Source: a virus
DNA: 64,000 nt
Strand: one strand, 5' to 3'
Virus record (IMG/VR): IMGVR_UViG_3300028837_002527
Location: 1-64,000 of that record
Part shown: piece after piece, positions 51,402-59,012 of the stretch
Layout: each line of letters starts with the position of its first letter
How positions within the stretch are numbered: the first letter of the stretch is position 1
Made by a program: the position numbers and the translations under genes
Notes under the pieces: model-generated
Database searches by the model: none
What the model was told of the DNA's origin: nothing
Seen by the model: the letters and a program-made list of their open reading frames with translations, nothing else

Positions 51402-52964
51402 ATGTCTTTTAAAGAAGAGTTTAAAGCTCACATAAGTGCAGGTTATCCTCTTTTGTATGTAAAAACGTACGAAGAGAAACGTGCACAAATCACAATAAGA
51501 GAAGTTGCTAAGAGTATTCCAAAACAATGTTTTTTTTGGACAGTAACAGTAGGTCTTTGTGAAGTGGAGTTGAAGGCTGAGGGAACAGGTGAACCTATTC
51601 CAGAGACAATATCTCCAGATGATTTAGTTCGGCATCTGGCAGAAAGTTTTAAGGAGGACCTTGCAATTGTTGTTCTTTTTGATTATCACGAATTTCTTAA
51701 TGACCCAGTAATTAAAAGGAGAATAAGAGATTTGGAAGGAAAGTTTAAAGAGAAAGGAAATAATTTAGTTTTTCTTTCTCCAATTTTAAAAATTCCAGAT
51801 GAGCTTCAGAAGGATATGACATACTTAGAATTTGAGCTTCCAAATCAAAAAGAGCTTGAAAAAGTTGTTAAGGAAATTTCAAAGGATAATGATGTAAAAA
51901 TTGGAAAGGATAAAGTTGAAGCAATTGTAGATTCAATCAAAGGATTGACTACAATGGAAACAGAAAATGCTGTTTCACTTTCTATTTACAAACACAATGG
52001 TATTATTCCAAATGAATTAAGAAAGAGTAAAGTTCAGATAATAAAGAAATCAGGAATACTTGAATATCGTGAAGCAGATACAAACATGAATGATGTAGGA
52101 GGATTTGGAAAGTTAAAAGAATGGCTCCAATTTAGAAAAAGAGCCTTCACAAAAGAGGCAAGAGAATACGGAATTGTTCCTCCAAAAGGGGCTTTACTTC
52201 TTGGATTGCCAGGATGTGGAAAGTCTTTGGTAGCAAAATCAATATCAAGTGAATGGGGTTATCCTCTACTCATTCTTGATATTGGTAAAATATTTGGAAG
52301 TCTTGTTGGACAATCTGAAGAAAACACAAGGCAAGCTCTTCAATTAGCAGAAGCAGTAGCACCATGTATTATGATGGTAGATGAAATAGAAAAAGGGCTT
52401 GCTGGTTCTGCTTCAGGTGGAAAACACGATTCAGGTGTTACTTCTCGTGTTTTTGGAACGATTCTTAATTGGATGCAAGAGAGACAGGCAGATGTCTTTG
52501 TTGTGGCAACTGCAAATCAAATTAAAATGCTTCCACCTGAATTTTTAAGAAAAGGTAGATTTGATGAAATCTTTTTTGTTGACCTTCCTTTTCCAAACGA
52601 AAGAGAAGAAATATTTAAGATACATTTAAAGAAAAGGAAGAGGAAGCCGAATAGCTTTAATATAGATGAATTGGTGGAAGCGACAGAGAAGTTTACTGGC
52701 TCTGAAATAGAAGAAGCGATAAATTCAGCTTTATTTTACTCTTTTGAAAAGAAAAGAGAATTAAAAACAGAAGATATTTTAAGAGCGGTAGAATCAACAA
52801 CGCCACTGTCTAAAACAATGGCAGAAGATTTAAACATTCTTCGTGACTGGGCCAGAGATAGAGCAGTTAATGTTTCTGGTAAAAGGATTAAGAAGATTAA
52901 AAAATTAAGTGGTAAAAGAAGGATTCAAAGGTCAAAAGACGAAGATTCATTTAACCTTAATTAG
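51402..52964 (+). CDS. AAA+ ATPase, Ycf46-like
   Basis: 520 residues. The N-terminal domain (1-210), starting FKAHISAGYPLLYVKTYEEK, matches the degenerate ATPase half of Ycf46. The active half has Walker A LLGLPGCGKSLVAKS (about 265-278), Walker B CIMMVDEIEKG (about 322) and the sensor/arginine region ATANQIKMLPPEFLRKGRFDE. The C-terminal helical lid and basic tail (KRIKKIKKLSGKR) follow. Ycf46 is conserved in cyanobacteria and plastids with poorly known function. Confidence 0.8.
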   Translation: MSFKEEFKAHISAGYPLLYVKTYEEKRAQITIREVAKSIPKQCFFWTVTVGLCEVELKAEGTGEPIPETISPDDLVRHLAESFKEDLAIVVLFDYHEFLNDPVIKRRIRDLEGKFKEKGNNLVFLSPILKIPDELQKDMTYLEFELPNQKELEKVVKEISKDNDVKIGKDKVEAIVDSIKGLTTMETENAVSLSIYKHNGIIPNELRKSKVQIIKKSGILEYREADTNMNDVGGFGKLKEWLQFRKRAFTKEAREYGIVPPKGALLLGLPGCGKSLVAKSISSEWGYPLLILDIGKIFGSLVGQSEENTRQALQLAEAVAPCIMMVDEIEKGLAGSASGGKHDSGVTSRVFGTILNWMQERQADVFVVATANQIKMLPPEFLRKGRFDEIFFVDLPFPNEREEIFKIHLKKRKRKPNSFNIDELVEATEKFTGSEIEEAINSALFYSFEKKRELKTEDILRAVESTTPLSKTMAEDLNILRDWARDRAVNVSGKRIKKIKKLSGKRRIQRSKDEDSFNLN

Positions 52965-52978
52965 AAAGGAGAAGTAAC

Positions 52979-53371
52979 ATGTCTCATTGGACAACAGTCA
53001 AGACAAAAATTAGTGTTAAGAACATAGGAGCGTTGAAAGACGCTCTTAAAGAACTTTTTCCTGAAAATGAGATTCAGGAAAATTCTACAGTGAGAGGTTA
53101 TCGAAGTCCTCAAACTGCACGTCTTGTTTTGAGGGGGAAACGAGGAAATTATGACATTGGATTTACTGAGGGTGAAAAAGGAACACTTTCAATTGTAACA
53201 GATTGGTGGGGGGCCGCTCGAGAGTTTGGGCAACGAGAAAATACTATTAATAAGATTAAACAAGGTTATTCCAAGCATGTGATAGTGAGACAGGCAAAAA
53301 CAAAAGGTTTTTTTATAAAAGAAACTAAAACTAAAGAAGAAGGTATTCGCCTTCATCTTACAAAGTACTAA
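52979..53371 (+). CDS. DUF1257 / Ycf35-like protein
   Basis: 130 residues. The N-terminal MSHWTTVKTKISVKNIGALK and the centre (TARLVLRGKRGNYDIGFTEG, LSIVTDWWGA) are characteristic of DUF1257 (Ycf35). The C-terminal half has YSKHVIVRQAKTKGF. In cyanobacteria this family sits near Ycf46-type and DUF2997 genes; the same set is present here. AAAGGAG upstream. Confidence 0.75.
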   Translation: MSHWTTVKTKISVKNIGALKDALKELFPENEIQENSTVRGYRSPQTARLVLRGKRGNYDIGFTEGEKGTLSIVTDWWGAAREFGQRENTINKIKQGYSKHVIVRQAKTKGFFIKETKTKEEGIRLHLTKY

Positions 53372-53382
53372 GGAGGTGTACA

Positions 53383-53574
53383 GTGGCAAAAAAAGAAATC
53401 ATCGTTGATATTGATAAGACTGGAGAAGTTCAGATTGAAGCAAGGGGATATTCAGGTAATGAATGTCTTAAAGCAACAAAGTCCATTGAACAAGCACTTG
53501 GTGGAGGAGTAGAAGAAAGAAAGATGAAAAAGAATCACGAAATTCGTGTAGAAAGAGAAAGTCTTAATGAGTAA
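53383..53574 (+). CDS. DUF2997-like small protein
   Basis: 63 residues, GTG start with AAGGAGG. KEIIVDIDKTGEVQIEARGY followed by GNECLKATKSIEQALG matches the DUF2997 pattern, a beta hairpin and helix. It follows the DUF1257 gene, as in cyanobacterial neighbourhoods. A related protein follows immediately. Confidence 0.75.
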   Translation: MAKKEIIVDIDKTGEVQIEARGYSGNECLKATKSIEQALGGGVEERKMKKNHEIRVERESLNE

Positions 53575-53734
53575 AAAACATATCATATTTGATATTGGAG
53601 AAGAAGGAGAAATTACGTTTTGGTTTTCTTCTGAAGCAGAAGAAATGCTTCAAGACGAGATTGACGAAAGAACTCCAGGTCCAGTTCCAATAAAAGGAAC
53701 AGAGAATTTGTTTCATCCTGAATTTTGTGGATGA
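53567..53734 (+). CDS. DUF2997 paralogue
   Basis: 55 residues, overlapping the previous gene by eight bases. Its start, SKKHIIFDIGEEGEITFWF, parallels KKEIIVDIDKTGEVQIEA of the preceding protein, so it seems a tandem duplicate that diverged. It ends in GTENLFHPEFCG. Too short for a default gene call, but the homology and coupling support it. Confidence 0.65.
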   Translation: MSKKHIIFDIGEEGEITFWFSSEAEEMLQDEIDERTPGPVPIKGTENLFHPEFCG

Positions 53735-53753
53735 AGTAATAGTAAATCAAAAT

Positions 53754-53812
53754 AGGGGAGTCCTGATAAAAAATTCATTGATTCATACCAATGGACATAT
53801 CAGGGCTCTTCT
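53754..53812 (+). promoter_or_regulatory. Copy A of the dispersed structured motif
   Basis: Left arm 53754-53768 pairs over 15 bp (three G-U) with 53798-53812 around a 29-nt loop. The loop holds CATTGATTCATACCA and a small inner stem (CATTG/CAATG). The loop sequence and length match copy B at 54903-54952 while the stems differ by compensatory changes. It precedes the small membrane gene at 53845. Confidence 0.7.
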
Positions 53813-53844
53813 ATGGGTTTTAAATCTTAAAGAAAGGGGGAAAC

Positions 53845-53973
53845 ATGAAATCATTATTTGAATGGCTGCATTATACTAATGCAGAATTATTTGGATTTGT
53901 ATCATATTTATATATTTTCTCTTTGATTATTGGAATGATTTTCTCAATTAAATTCAAGAGAGAAAGAGAATAA
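53845..53973 (+). CDS. Small membrane protein
   Basis: 42 residues with one transmembrane helix (GFVSYLYIFSLIIGMIFSI) and a basic end (KFKREREN-like). AAAGGGGG lies upstream. Too short for a default gene call. Function unknown; it lies downstream of copy A of the structured motif. Confidence 0.6.
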   Translation: MKSLFEWLHYTNAELFGFVSYLYIFSLIIGMIFSIKFKRERE

Positions 53974-54001
53974 TTTGTATGAAAGAAAAAAAAAAAAGAG
54001 A

Positions 54002-54029
54002 TTGAAATTTAAAATTTTTTCTATAAAAT
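54002..54029 (+). promoter_or_regulatory. Candidate promoter
   Basis: TTGAAA (54002-54007) and TAAAAT (54024-54029) with a 16-base spacer. It lies in the 114-bp gap before the gene at 54088. In such AT-rich DNA, chance matches are common. Confidence 0.4.
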
Positions 54030-54087
54030 ATTATCATTCTATTTATAGGAGTCTAACACTTTTTTACAGGAGTCAATGGAGGTGAGT

Positions 54088-54828
54088 ATGGTCAATCTAC
54101 TGTTTGAAAAAATGAGTAAAAAACTAAGGAAATTTATTGAATATAATTCTTGGAAATTTTCAAATTTTTCAAGATATAATGATAAGTGTGATTTTGAAAA
54201 TATTGCACTCATTGTGATTTGGGAGAAGATTCCAGATTTTAGGTATGTGTGTGGCATATGTGAGAAAAAGTTCAGAGAAGAAAAAGCGTATAGAAAGCAT
54301 AAGCATAGTAAGTATCAGCAGGGAAAAAAGATTAAATTTAAAAAGCCAAAAATTATTTTAGAGTCGTATCTCATGTCGCGAATTCTTTCAAAATATCAAG
54401 CAGTGTTGAAGGAAGAAAATGCTTTAAAAAGGTATCCAAGTAATAGGCAAGTTTTTCAAATGAACAATTTAGACTCTACTTTTGAGATTAGTAACGAGAG
54501 TAATAACAAAGATTTTAATAGGTCTGTAAAAACTGATAAATTGGGGGGACGTCAAAATGCAGATGATTTTAGGATTAATAGATTACATTTAAAATTTGAT
54601 GAGCATGCAGAATATGACTTAATGGAAGTAATAGAGTTAGTGTCAAAGGACTTTACTGACACTGAAATTGAGGTAATGAATATGTTGCTTAACAAGTATA
54701 GAATTTATCAGATTATTCTTGGTTTTGAAGAAAAGAACAGAGGAGATATTCATACTGTTAAAAAAGCTGTAAGAAACATTCGTAAGTACATAAAAACATA
54801 TTTAGAAAAAATAGAGAATGTTGTATAA
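54088..54828 (+). CDS. C2H2-like zinc-finger protein
   Basis: 246 residues. The N-terminal helical region precedes a C2H2-type finger (VCGICEKKFREEKAYRKHKH, about 54-73). The C-terminal part (about 165-246) is helical (DLMEVIELVSKDFTDTEIEV). ATG 54088 is chosen because GGAGG at 54078-54082 is well spaced; ATG 54076 overlaps that site. Probably a DNA- or RNA-binding regulator. Confidence 0.65.
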   Translation: MVNLLFEKMSKKLRKFIEYNSWKFSNFSRYNDKCDFENIALIVIWEKIPDFRYVCGICEKKFREEKAYRKHKHSKYQQGKKIKFKKPKIILESYLMSRILSKYQAVLKEENALKRYPSNRQVFQMNNLDSTFEISNESNNKDFNRSVKTDKLGGRQNADDFRINRLHLKFDEHAEYDLMEVIELVSKDFTDTEIEVMNMLLNKYRIYQIILGFEEKNRGDIHTVKKAVRNIRKYIKTYLEKIENVV

Positions 54829-54902
54829 CTTTTTATATAGTATATCTATGATGATTCTTTGAAAGTAAGATTTTATTCAAGTTAAATCTGATATGATTTA
54901 AA

Positions 54903-54952
54903 GAGTTTGATAAGAAAATCATTAAATCATACCAAGGAACATATTAAAGCTC
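54903..54952 (+). promoter_or_regulatory. Copy B of the dispersed structured motif
   Basis: GAGTTTGATA (54903-54912) pairs with TATTAAAGCTC (54942-54952) with one bulge, closing a 29-nt loop nearly identical to copy A. AGCTCC at 54949-54954 can alternatively pair with downstream GGAGCT copies (54969-54985), suggesting switching structures before the gene at 55062. Confidence 0.7.
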
Positions 54953-55061
54953 CCCTATGGGCTTTTAAGGAGCTCCAGAGGAGCTGATTTTGAGTGAAAG
55001 GAGACATGGTTGTCTCATAAAAATTTTCGGTCCACAATTCAAAGGAATGGAGGTAAGTAAC

Positions 55062-56051
55062 ATGGACATGAAAGTACTCAAAAAAACAGCTAAAGATTTT
55101 GGAATTAAGGTCTTAAAAAAAGACGATGAGGAATCTTTAGCAGAGAAAATTCGGGGTTACTTTAGTGAGAAGGATTTTGAGCTTGATGCTCAATGTCCTG
55201 AGTGTGGAGAGGATATTCCAGACGAGGATATGTGTCCTTTTTGCGGGGTGTCTTTTGAGGATGAGGATGAGGATGAGGATGAGGATGAGGATGAGGATGA
55301 GGATGAGGATGAGGATGAGGATGAGGATGACGAGGAAGATGAGGATGAGGATGAGGATGAGGATGAGGATGAGGATGAGGATGAGGATGAAAAACCTAAA
55401 AAGAAAAGAGGTAGACCTAAAAAAGAATCAAAAAAGACAGAAAAGGAAGGAAAGAAGAAAAAAGGGAAAACTGGAAGAAAAAAGGGTTCTCGTAGTTTGA
55501 AGTCAACAATTAAGAAAAAAGGAAAAGAGGCAAGAGGAGCAAAAAAAGGTTCTTTCAATTATAAGGATGCAGTTGAAAAGGTATCCGATATTGTGGAAAA
55601 GGAAGGATATGAAATTAAGGAAAGAGCCAACTGGAATGGTTATTTCCTTGATGGGCTTAAAGTATTTCATGTAGCAAAATCTACAAGGTCGTTTCAACTG
55701 ATGATTACAGTTGAAGGATTTGTTGCTCCAAAGAAAGGTGAATACAGAGAATTTACCAATGAAGAAATTACAAGTGGACACTTAGCTACTTGTATTGGAA
55801 TTCTAAAAACAACAAGTCTTGACGTTGTTGAATCTGCGGTTGCACAGTTAACAAAAATTGCTAAAAAGATTCTTAAGGAAAGGAAGGAAGAAAAGAAAGA
55901 AAAGAAAGAATCAAAAAAGAAGTCAAAGAAAAAAGATACAGAAAAAAAGAAGTCAAAGAAAAAAGATACAGAAAAAAAGAAGTCAAAGAAAAAAGATACA
56001 GAAAAAAAGAAGTCAAAGAAAAAAGATACAGAAAAAAAAGAAGGATATTAA
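55062..56051 (+). CDS. Zinc-ribbon protein with acidic and basic repeat tracts
   Basis: 329 residues. A short SAP-like N-terminus (MKVLKKTAKDFGIKVLKKDD) leads to a zinc ribbon (CPECGEDIPDEDMCPFC, about 46-62). About 45 Asp/Glu residues follow, encoded by GATGAG repeats, then a basic linker, a folded domain (about 165-275: GYEIKERANWNGYFLDGLKV) and four KKKSKKKDTE units. Alternating charge blocks suggest a nucleoid or protein-condensing role. GGAGG at 55049 selects ATG 55062; an in-frame GTG/TTG upstream is possible. Confidence 0.7.
   Translation: MDMKVLKKTAKDFGIKVLKKDDEESLAEKIRGYFSEKDFELDAQCPECGEDIPDEDMCPFCGVSFEDEDEDEDEDEDEDEDEDEDEDEDDEEDEDEDEDEDEDEDEDEDEKPKKKRGRPKKESKKTEKEGKKKKGKTGRKKGSRSLKSTIKKKGKEARGAKKGSFNYKDAVEKVSDIVEKEGYEIKERANWNGYFLDGLKVFHVAKSTRSFQLMITVEGFVAPKKGEYREFTNEEITSGHLATCIGILKTTSLDVVESAVAQLTKIAKKILKERKEEKKEKKESKKKSKKKDTEKKKSKKKDTEKKKSKKKDTEKKKSKKKDTEKKEGY
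55257..55390 (+). repeat. GATGAG hexanucleotide microsatellite
   Basis: About 22 copies of GATGAG, interrupted once near 55328-55340 (GACGAGGAAGAT). It encodes alternating Asp-Glu. The six-base unit keeps frame, so copy-number change alters only tract length. Confidence 0.95.
55921..56040 (+). repeat. Four 30-bp tandem repeats
   Basis: Identical 30-bp units at 55921, 55951, 55981 and 56011 (last two bases of the final copy differ), encoding the ten-residue unit with KKKSKKKDTE. Near-perfect identity points to recent expansion. Confidence 0.95.
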
Positions 56052-56112
56052 GGGGAAGGCAAAGAAGAAAAGCAAATCAAAGAAAAAGAAATAATTTTAT
56101 CTTCTTACGTTA

Positions 56113-56141
56113 AGGACCATTAAATAAATGGTCCTTTTTTT
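56113..56141 (+). terminator. Rho-independent terminator
   Basis: AGGACCATT (56113-56121) pairs perfectly with AATGGTCCT (56127-56135) around AAATA, followed by seven T. It ends the AAA+ module operon and isolates the nucleotide-metabolism cluster. Confidence 0.92.
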
Positions 56142-56201
56142 ATGCTCGTATAAAAGTATATTTACTTTTATAGATATATTAAGATAGAATGGAGGTATTG
56201 C

Positions 56202-57551
56202 ATGAAAGAAAATATTATTTTAGGAGGAGGTATCTCCGGTTTAATTTTTCAATTTTATAATCCTGAATTTTTATTAATAACTGATTCGTTTGGCGGTATG
56301 CTTGAAAATGAAAAAGATTTTGGTGTAATGACATTGTGGGATACAAAAACAACAAGGCAATTACTCACTGACCTTGAAATAGAAATAAAACCAAAACATT
56401 CAGATATTCATTATTATTTTAATGGAAAAATTTATAAGGAAGCTCCTTCTCTGTTAAGAGAAGAGCACATAAGAAAAAAAATGGGACCATTAAGTTCTCT
56501 TATTGATTTTAAGGATTTGACTCTTTCTACAGATAAAACGAACTATATTCCATCTCTTAAAGTTGATTTTATTGAATTGTTGAAAAAGTTACGTAATAAA
56601 TTAAATAGACATATTGTAGGAAGAGTTACTAAAATAAATGATGAATATGTGATAGTTAATATAGGAGAAGAAAACAAACTTGATTATCATACACACATGT
56701 TTAAGTATAATGCATTAATCTCTACATTACCTGCTTTTGTTTTTTGGGATATATGGAATGGTAAAAATTGCAAAGAAATATGTAACTTAGATGAATTTAA
56801 TTATACATCAACTACAAATATATCAATGAAAAAGCTTGAAGGCAAATTGAAATCAAAGTTAATAGATTCAGGATGTTTGTCAGAAAATTTTCAACATTAT
56901 GTTTATTTTATGGATGATAGTCCATATCATAGATTATCTCGCACAACATCTGGAAAATATTGTATTCAATTTCCTGGTGAATATTCCATTGAAAAAGTAA
57001 GTAAAATTTTAGATATTCCTATTAGTAAATTAAAAATAAGAATTAACAAAATAGGACAATTTGTTTCTCATAAAGGGAACATACCTCCAGATAATATTAT
57101 GTTTCTTGGCAGACATGCTCAATGGGATTATAAAATTAAAGTTCAAGATATAGTTAGATTTTCTATGTTTTCAAAGTTCATGTGGCATCGTATGAGACAA
57201 GTACAAACAAGATTTAATAAAAATTTTATAAAGTTTAATGAAATTACATTTGAAGAAAGACAAAGGAAAACAGAGAAGTGGTTGCTTCATTTATTTAGTG
57301 AAGTAAATGAATTTCTCAATGAAATAAATTGGAAAATGCACAGAACTCATAAAGAAGTATTTAGACAGAAAATAATTGAAGAATGGATTGATATATTTAA
57401 ATTTTTATTGGGATTAGCAGATGTCTGGGGAATAACTTCTTTAGAAATTTTCAATATGTTTATGGAAAAAAGTAAAATAGTAGAACAAAAATATTATAAA
57501 GAAATGGAGGAAAAAGATGAAGGAGTTTCAAGAGAAGAAAGTTCTAAATAA
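56202..57551 (+). CDS. FAD oxidoreductase fused to all-alpha NTP pyrophosphatase
   Basis: 449 residues. Residues 1-335: a flavin amine oxidase/UDP-galactopyranose-mutase-like enzyme with dinucleotide loop GGGISG (8-13) and a C-terminal FAD loop (NIMFLGRHAQWDY). Residues about 345-440: an all-alpha NTP pyrophosphatase (MazG/dUTPase type) with the metal motif EVNE ... EWID. The fusion precedes ThyX and a dTMP-kinase-like gene, so the pyrophosphatase probably hydrolyses dUTP to dUMP. TGGAGG upstream. Confidence 0.7.
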   Translation: MKENIILGGGISGLIFQFYNPEFLLITDSFGGMLENEKDFGVMTLWDTKTTRQLLTDLEIEIKPKHSDIHYYFNGKIYKEAPSLLREEHIRKKMGPLSSLIDFKDLTLSTDKTNYIPSLKVDFIELLKKLRNKLNRHIVGRVTKINDEYVIVNIGEENKLDYHTHMFKYNALISTLPAFVFWDIWNGKNCKEICNLDEFNYTSTTNISMKKLEGKLKSKLIDSGCLSENFQHYVYFMDDSPYHRLSRTTSGKYCIQFPGEYSIEKVSKILDIPISKLKIRINKIGQFVSHKGNIPPDNIMFLGRHAQWDYKIKVQDIVRFSMFSKFMWHRMRQVQTRFNKNFIKFNEITFEERQRKTEKWLLHLFSEVNEFLNEINWKMHRTHKEVFRQKIIEEWIDIFKFLLGLADVWGITSLEIFNMFMEKSKIVEQKYYKEMEEKDEGVSREESSK

Positions 57552-58446
57552 AGTTTGTTTTGGAGAAAAACCAGCTTTTGGAATTAAAGATGCAGTTACA
57601 AGTATTTCTGTTGAGTTAGTAGATTATCCAGAAGAAAGTTCTTTATATAGTACTATGTTTCAATTTATTATGGGTTCTTATGGGAATGAACCAAATAAAT
57701 TAATAGAATACGTCCCAAGTGATGAGGAGATAGAAGAAGTAGTTGAGGCGTCATTGAAAGGAGAAGCATTACCATTAGCGATGGAAATTCCAAAGTTTAC
57801 ATTTCGAGTTAATGGAATTGATAGAATTATAACACATCAAATTGTAAGAAGCAGAATTGGAGTTGTTTATTCGCAGCATTGTACTGGTGATAATGATATT
57901 AGGCATGTTAATTATCTTATACCACATGCAATAGCGAAGTTAAGAAAGAAAAGTCCAGCATGGAATGAAAGAATAGGTAAATTTTTAGTAGAATCTAAAG
58001 AGATTTATGCTGATTTGATTGATAAAGAAAATATAAGTATTCAGGATGCAAGAGGATTTATTTTACCTCTTATGGAAACTTACATTTATATGAGTTGTAA
58101 TTATATGATGATAAGAAATTTTGTAGCAAGAAGATTATGTGCAAATGAAACACATCAAATGCAGTTTATTGCACATTCAATGAGGGAATTAATAAGAATT
58201 AGGTTTCCTTTACTTGGTAAGTATTTACAAGGCACTTGTGATAAAATAAAAAAATGTGTGTTTAAAAAAAATGATTCGATATTTGCTGGTTCTGTTTATT
58301 ATCCATGTGGAAAATATCCGAGATTTGATAATGAAGGAAAAGAAATACCAGTCGACCCAGAAAAATTTATACACAAAGAACCTTCAAGTTCTATGAGGGG
58401 AATACAATCAGTTGCAGAAAAATATAAGGAGGATTTAGCATTATGA
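57517..58446 (+). CDS. thyX: ThyX-like flavin-dependent thymidylate synthase (divergent)
   Basis: 309 residues. The core aligns with ThyX: FTFRVNGIDRIITHQIVRSR and downstream ETHQMQFIAHSMRELIRIRF. The signature normally written RHRxxSxNExSxR appears as RSRIGVVYSQHCTGDNDIRH, so the second Arg-His and the Ser/Asn-Glu positions are altered. It may make dTMP or a modified pyrimidine such as a hydroxymethyl derivative (inference). It overlaps the preceding gene by 35 bases. Confidence 0.75.
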   Translation: MKEFQEKKVLNKVCFGEKPAFGIKDAVTSISVELVDYPEESSLYSTMFQFIMGSYGNEPNKLIEYVPSDEEIEEVVEASLKGEALPLAMEIPKFTFRVNGIDRIITHQIVRSRIGVVYSQHCTGDNDIRHVNYLIPHAIAKLRKKSPAWNERIGKFLVESKEIYADLIDKENISIQDARGFILPLMETYIYMSCNYMMIRNFVARRLCANETHQMQFIAHSMRELIRIRFPLLGKYLQGTCDKIKKCVFKKNDSIFAGSVYYPCGKYPRFDNEGKEIPVDPEKFIHKEPSSSMRGIQSVAEKYKEDLAL

Positions 58447-59003
58447 TAATAGCTGTTGAAGGTCCTGATTGTTGTGGAAAAACAACATTTGGAAATGAGT
58501 TAAGTAAAATATTAGATATACCAATTTTAAAATTGAAACAATTTGCTATATGCAAAAAAAGAAGTGAGACAAAATGTTGGGCACAAGTATCTTCAATGGA
58601 AAATTTTTCGCATAAGTTAAATTTTATATTGGATAGATTTTTGTTAACTAATTTAGTATATAACCAAATTTATTATAATATAAAGTCATGTAAAAGATAT
58701 TTCAATTTAATTGAAAAAATGGATGTTATTATTATAATGATAAGTGTATCATTTAAAGAATTAAGAGAAAAAATAAAGGAGCGAAAAGACAATAAAGATG
58801 TAATGAAAGATATTAAACAAATACATCTTATTTACAATATGTGGTATCAGAAAATTAAAGAAAAATATAAATATCAAGATAGAATAATTTTACTAAATGG
58901 ATTTCAACCTATGAAAGACATGTTATGGGAATTAGTTAATAAAAAAGAGTGTTCATTTTGGATAAAAAGTAAGATTTCTCCATGGTTAGAGAAATATTTG
59001 TAA
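58443..59003 (+). CDS. dTMP-kinase-like P-loop enzyme
   Basis: 186 residues. The P-loop VEGPDCCGKTTFGNEL (about 5-20) and the DRFLLTNLVYNQIYY segment (about 63) match the thymidylate kinase DRY motif. A basic lid-like region (REKIKERKDNKDVMK) follows. It would phosphorylate the product of the ThyX-like enzyme. ATGA overlap with thyX. Confidence 0.75.
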   Translation: MIIAVEGPDCCGKTTFGNELSKILDIPILKLKQFAICKKRSETKCWAQVSSMENFSHKLNFILDRFLLTNLVYNQIYYNIKSCKRYFNLIEKMDVIIIMISVSFKELREKIKERKDNKDVMKDIKQIHLIYNMWYQKIKEKYKYQDRIILLNGFQPMKDMLWELVNKKECSFWIKSKISPWLEKYL

Positions 59004-59012
59004 GAGGATAAA

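Noticed and set aside
55006-55020. Four-codon leader peptide (MVVS) after AAAGGAG
   Set aside because: Too short to support alone; it lies within a GAGACA/TGTCTC hairpin that may be the functional element.
55190-55558. Antisense poly-serine ORF
   Set aside because: A pure by-product of the GATGAG repeat read on the other strand.
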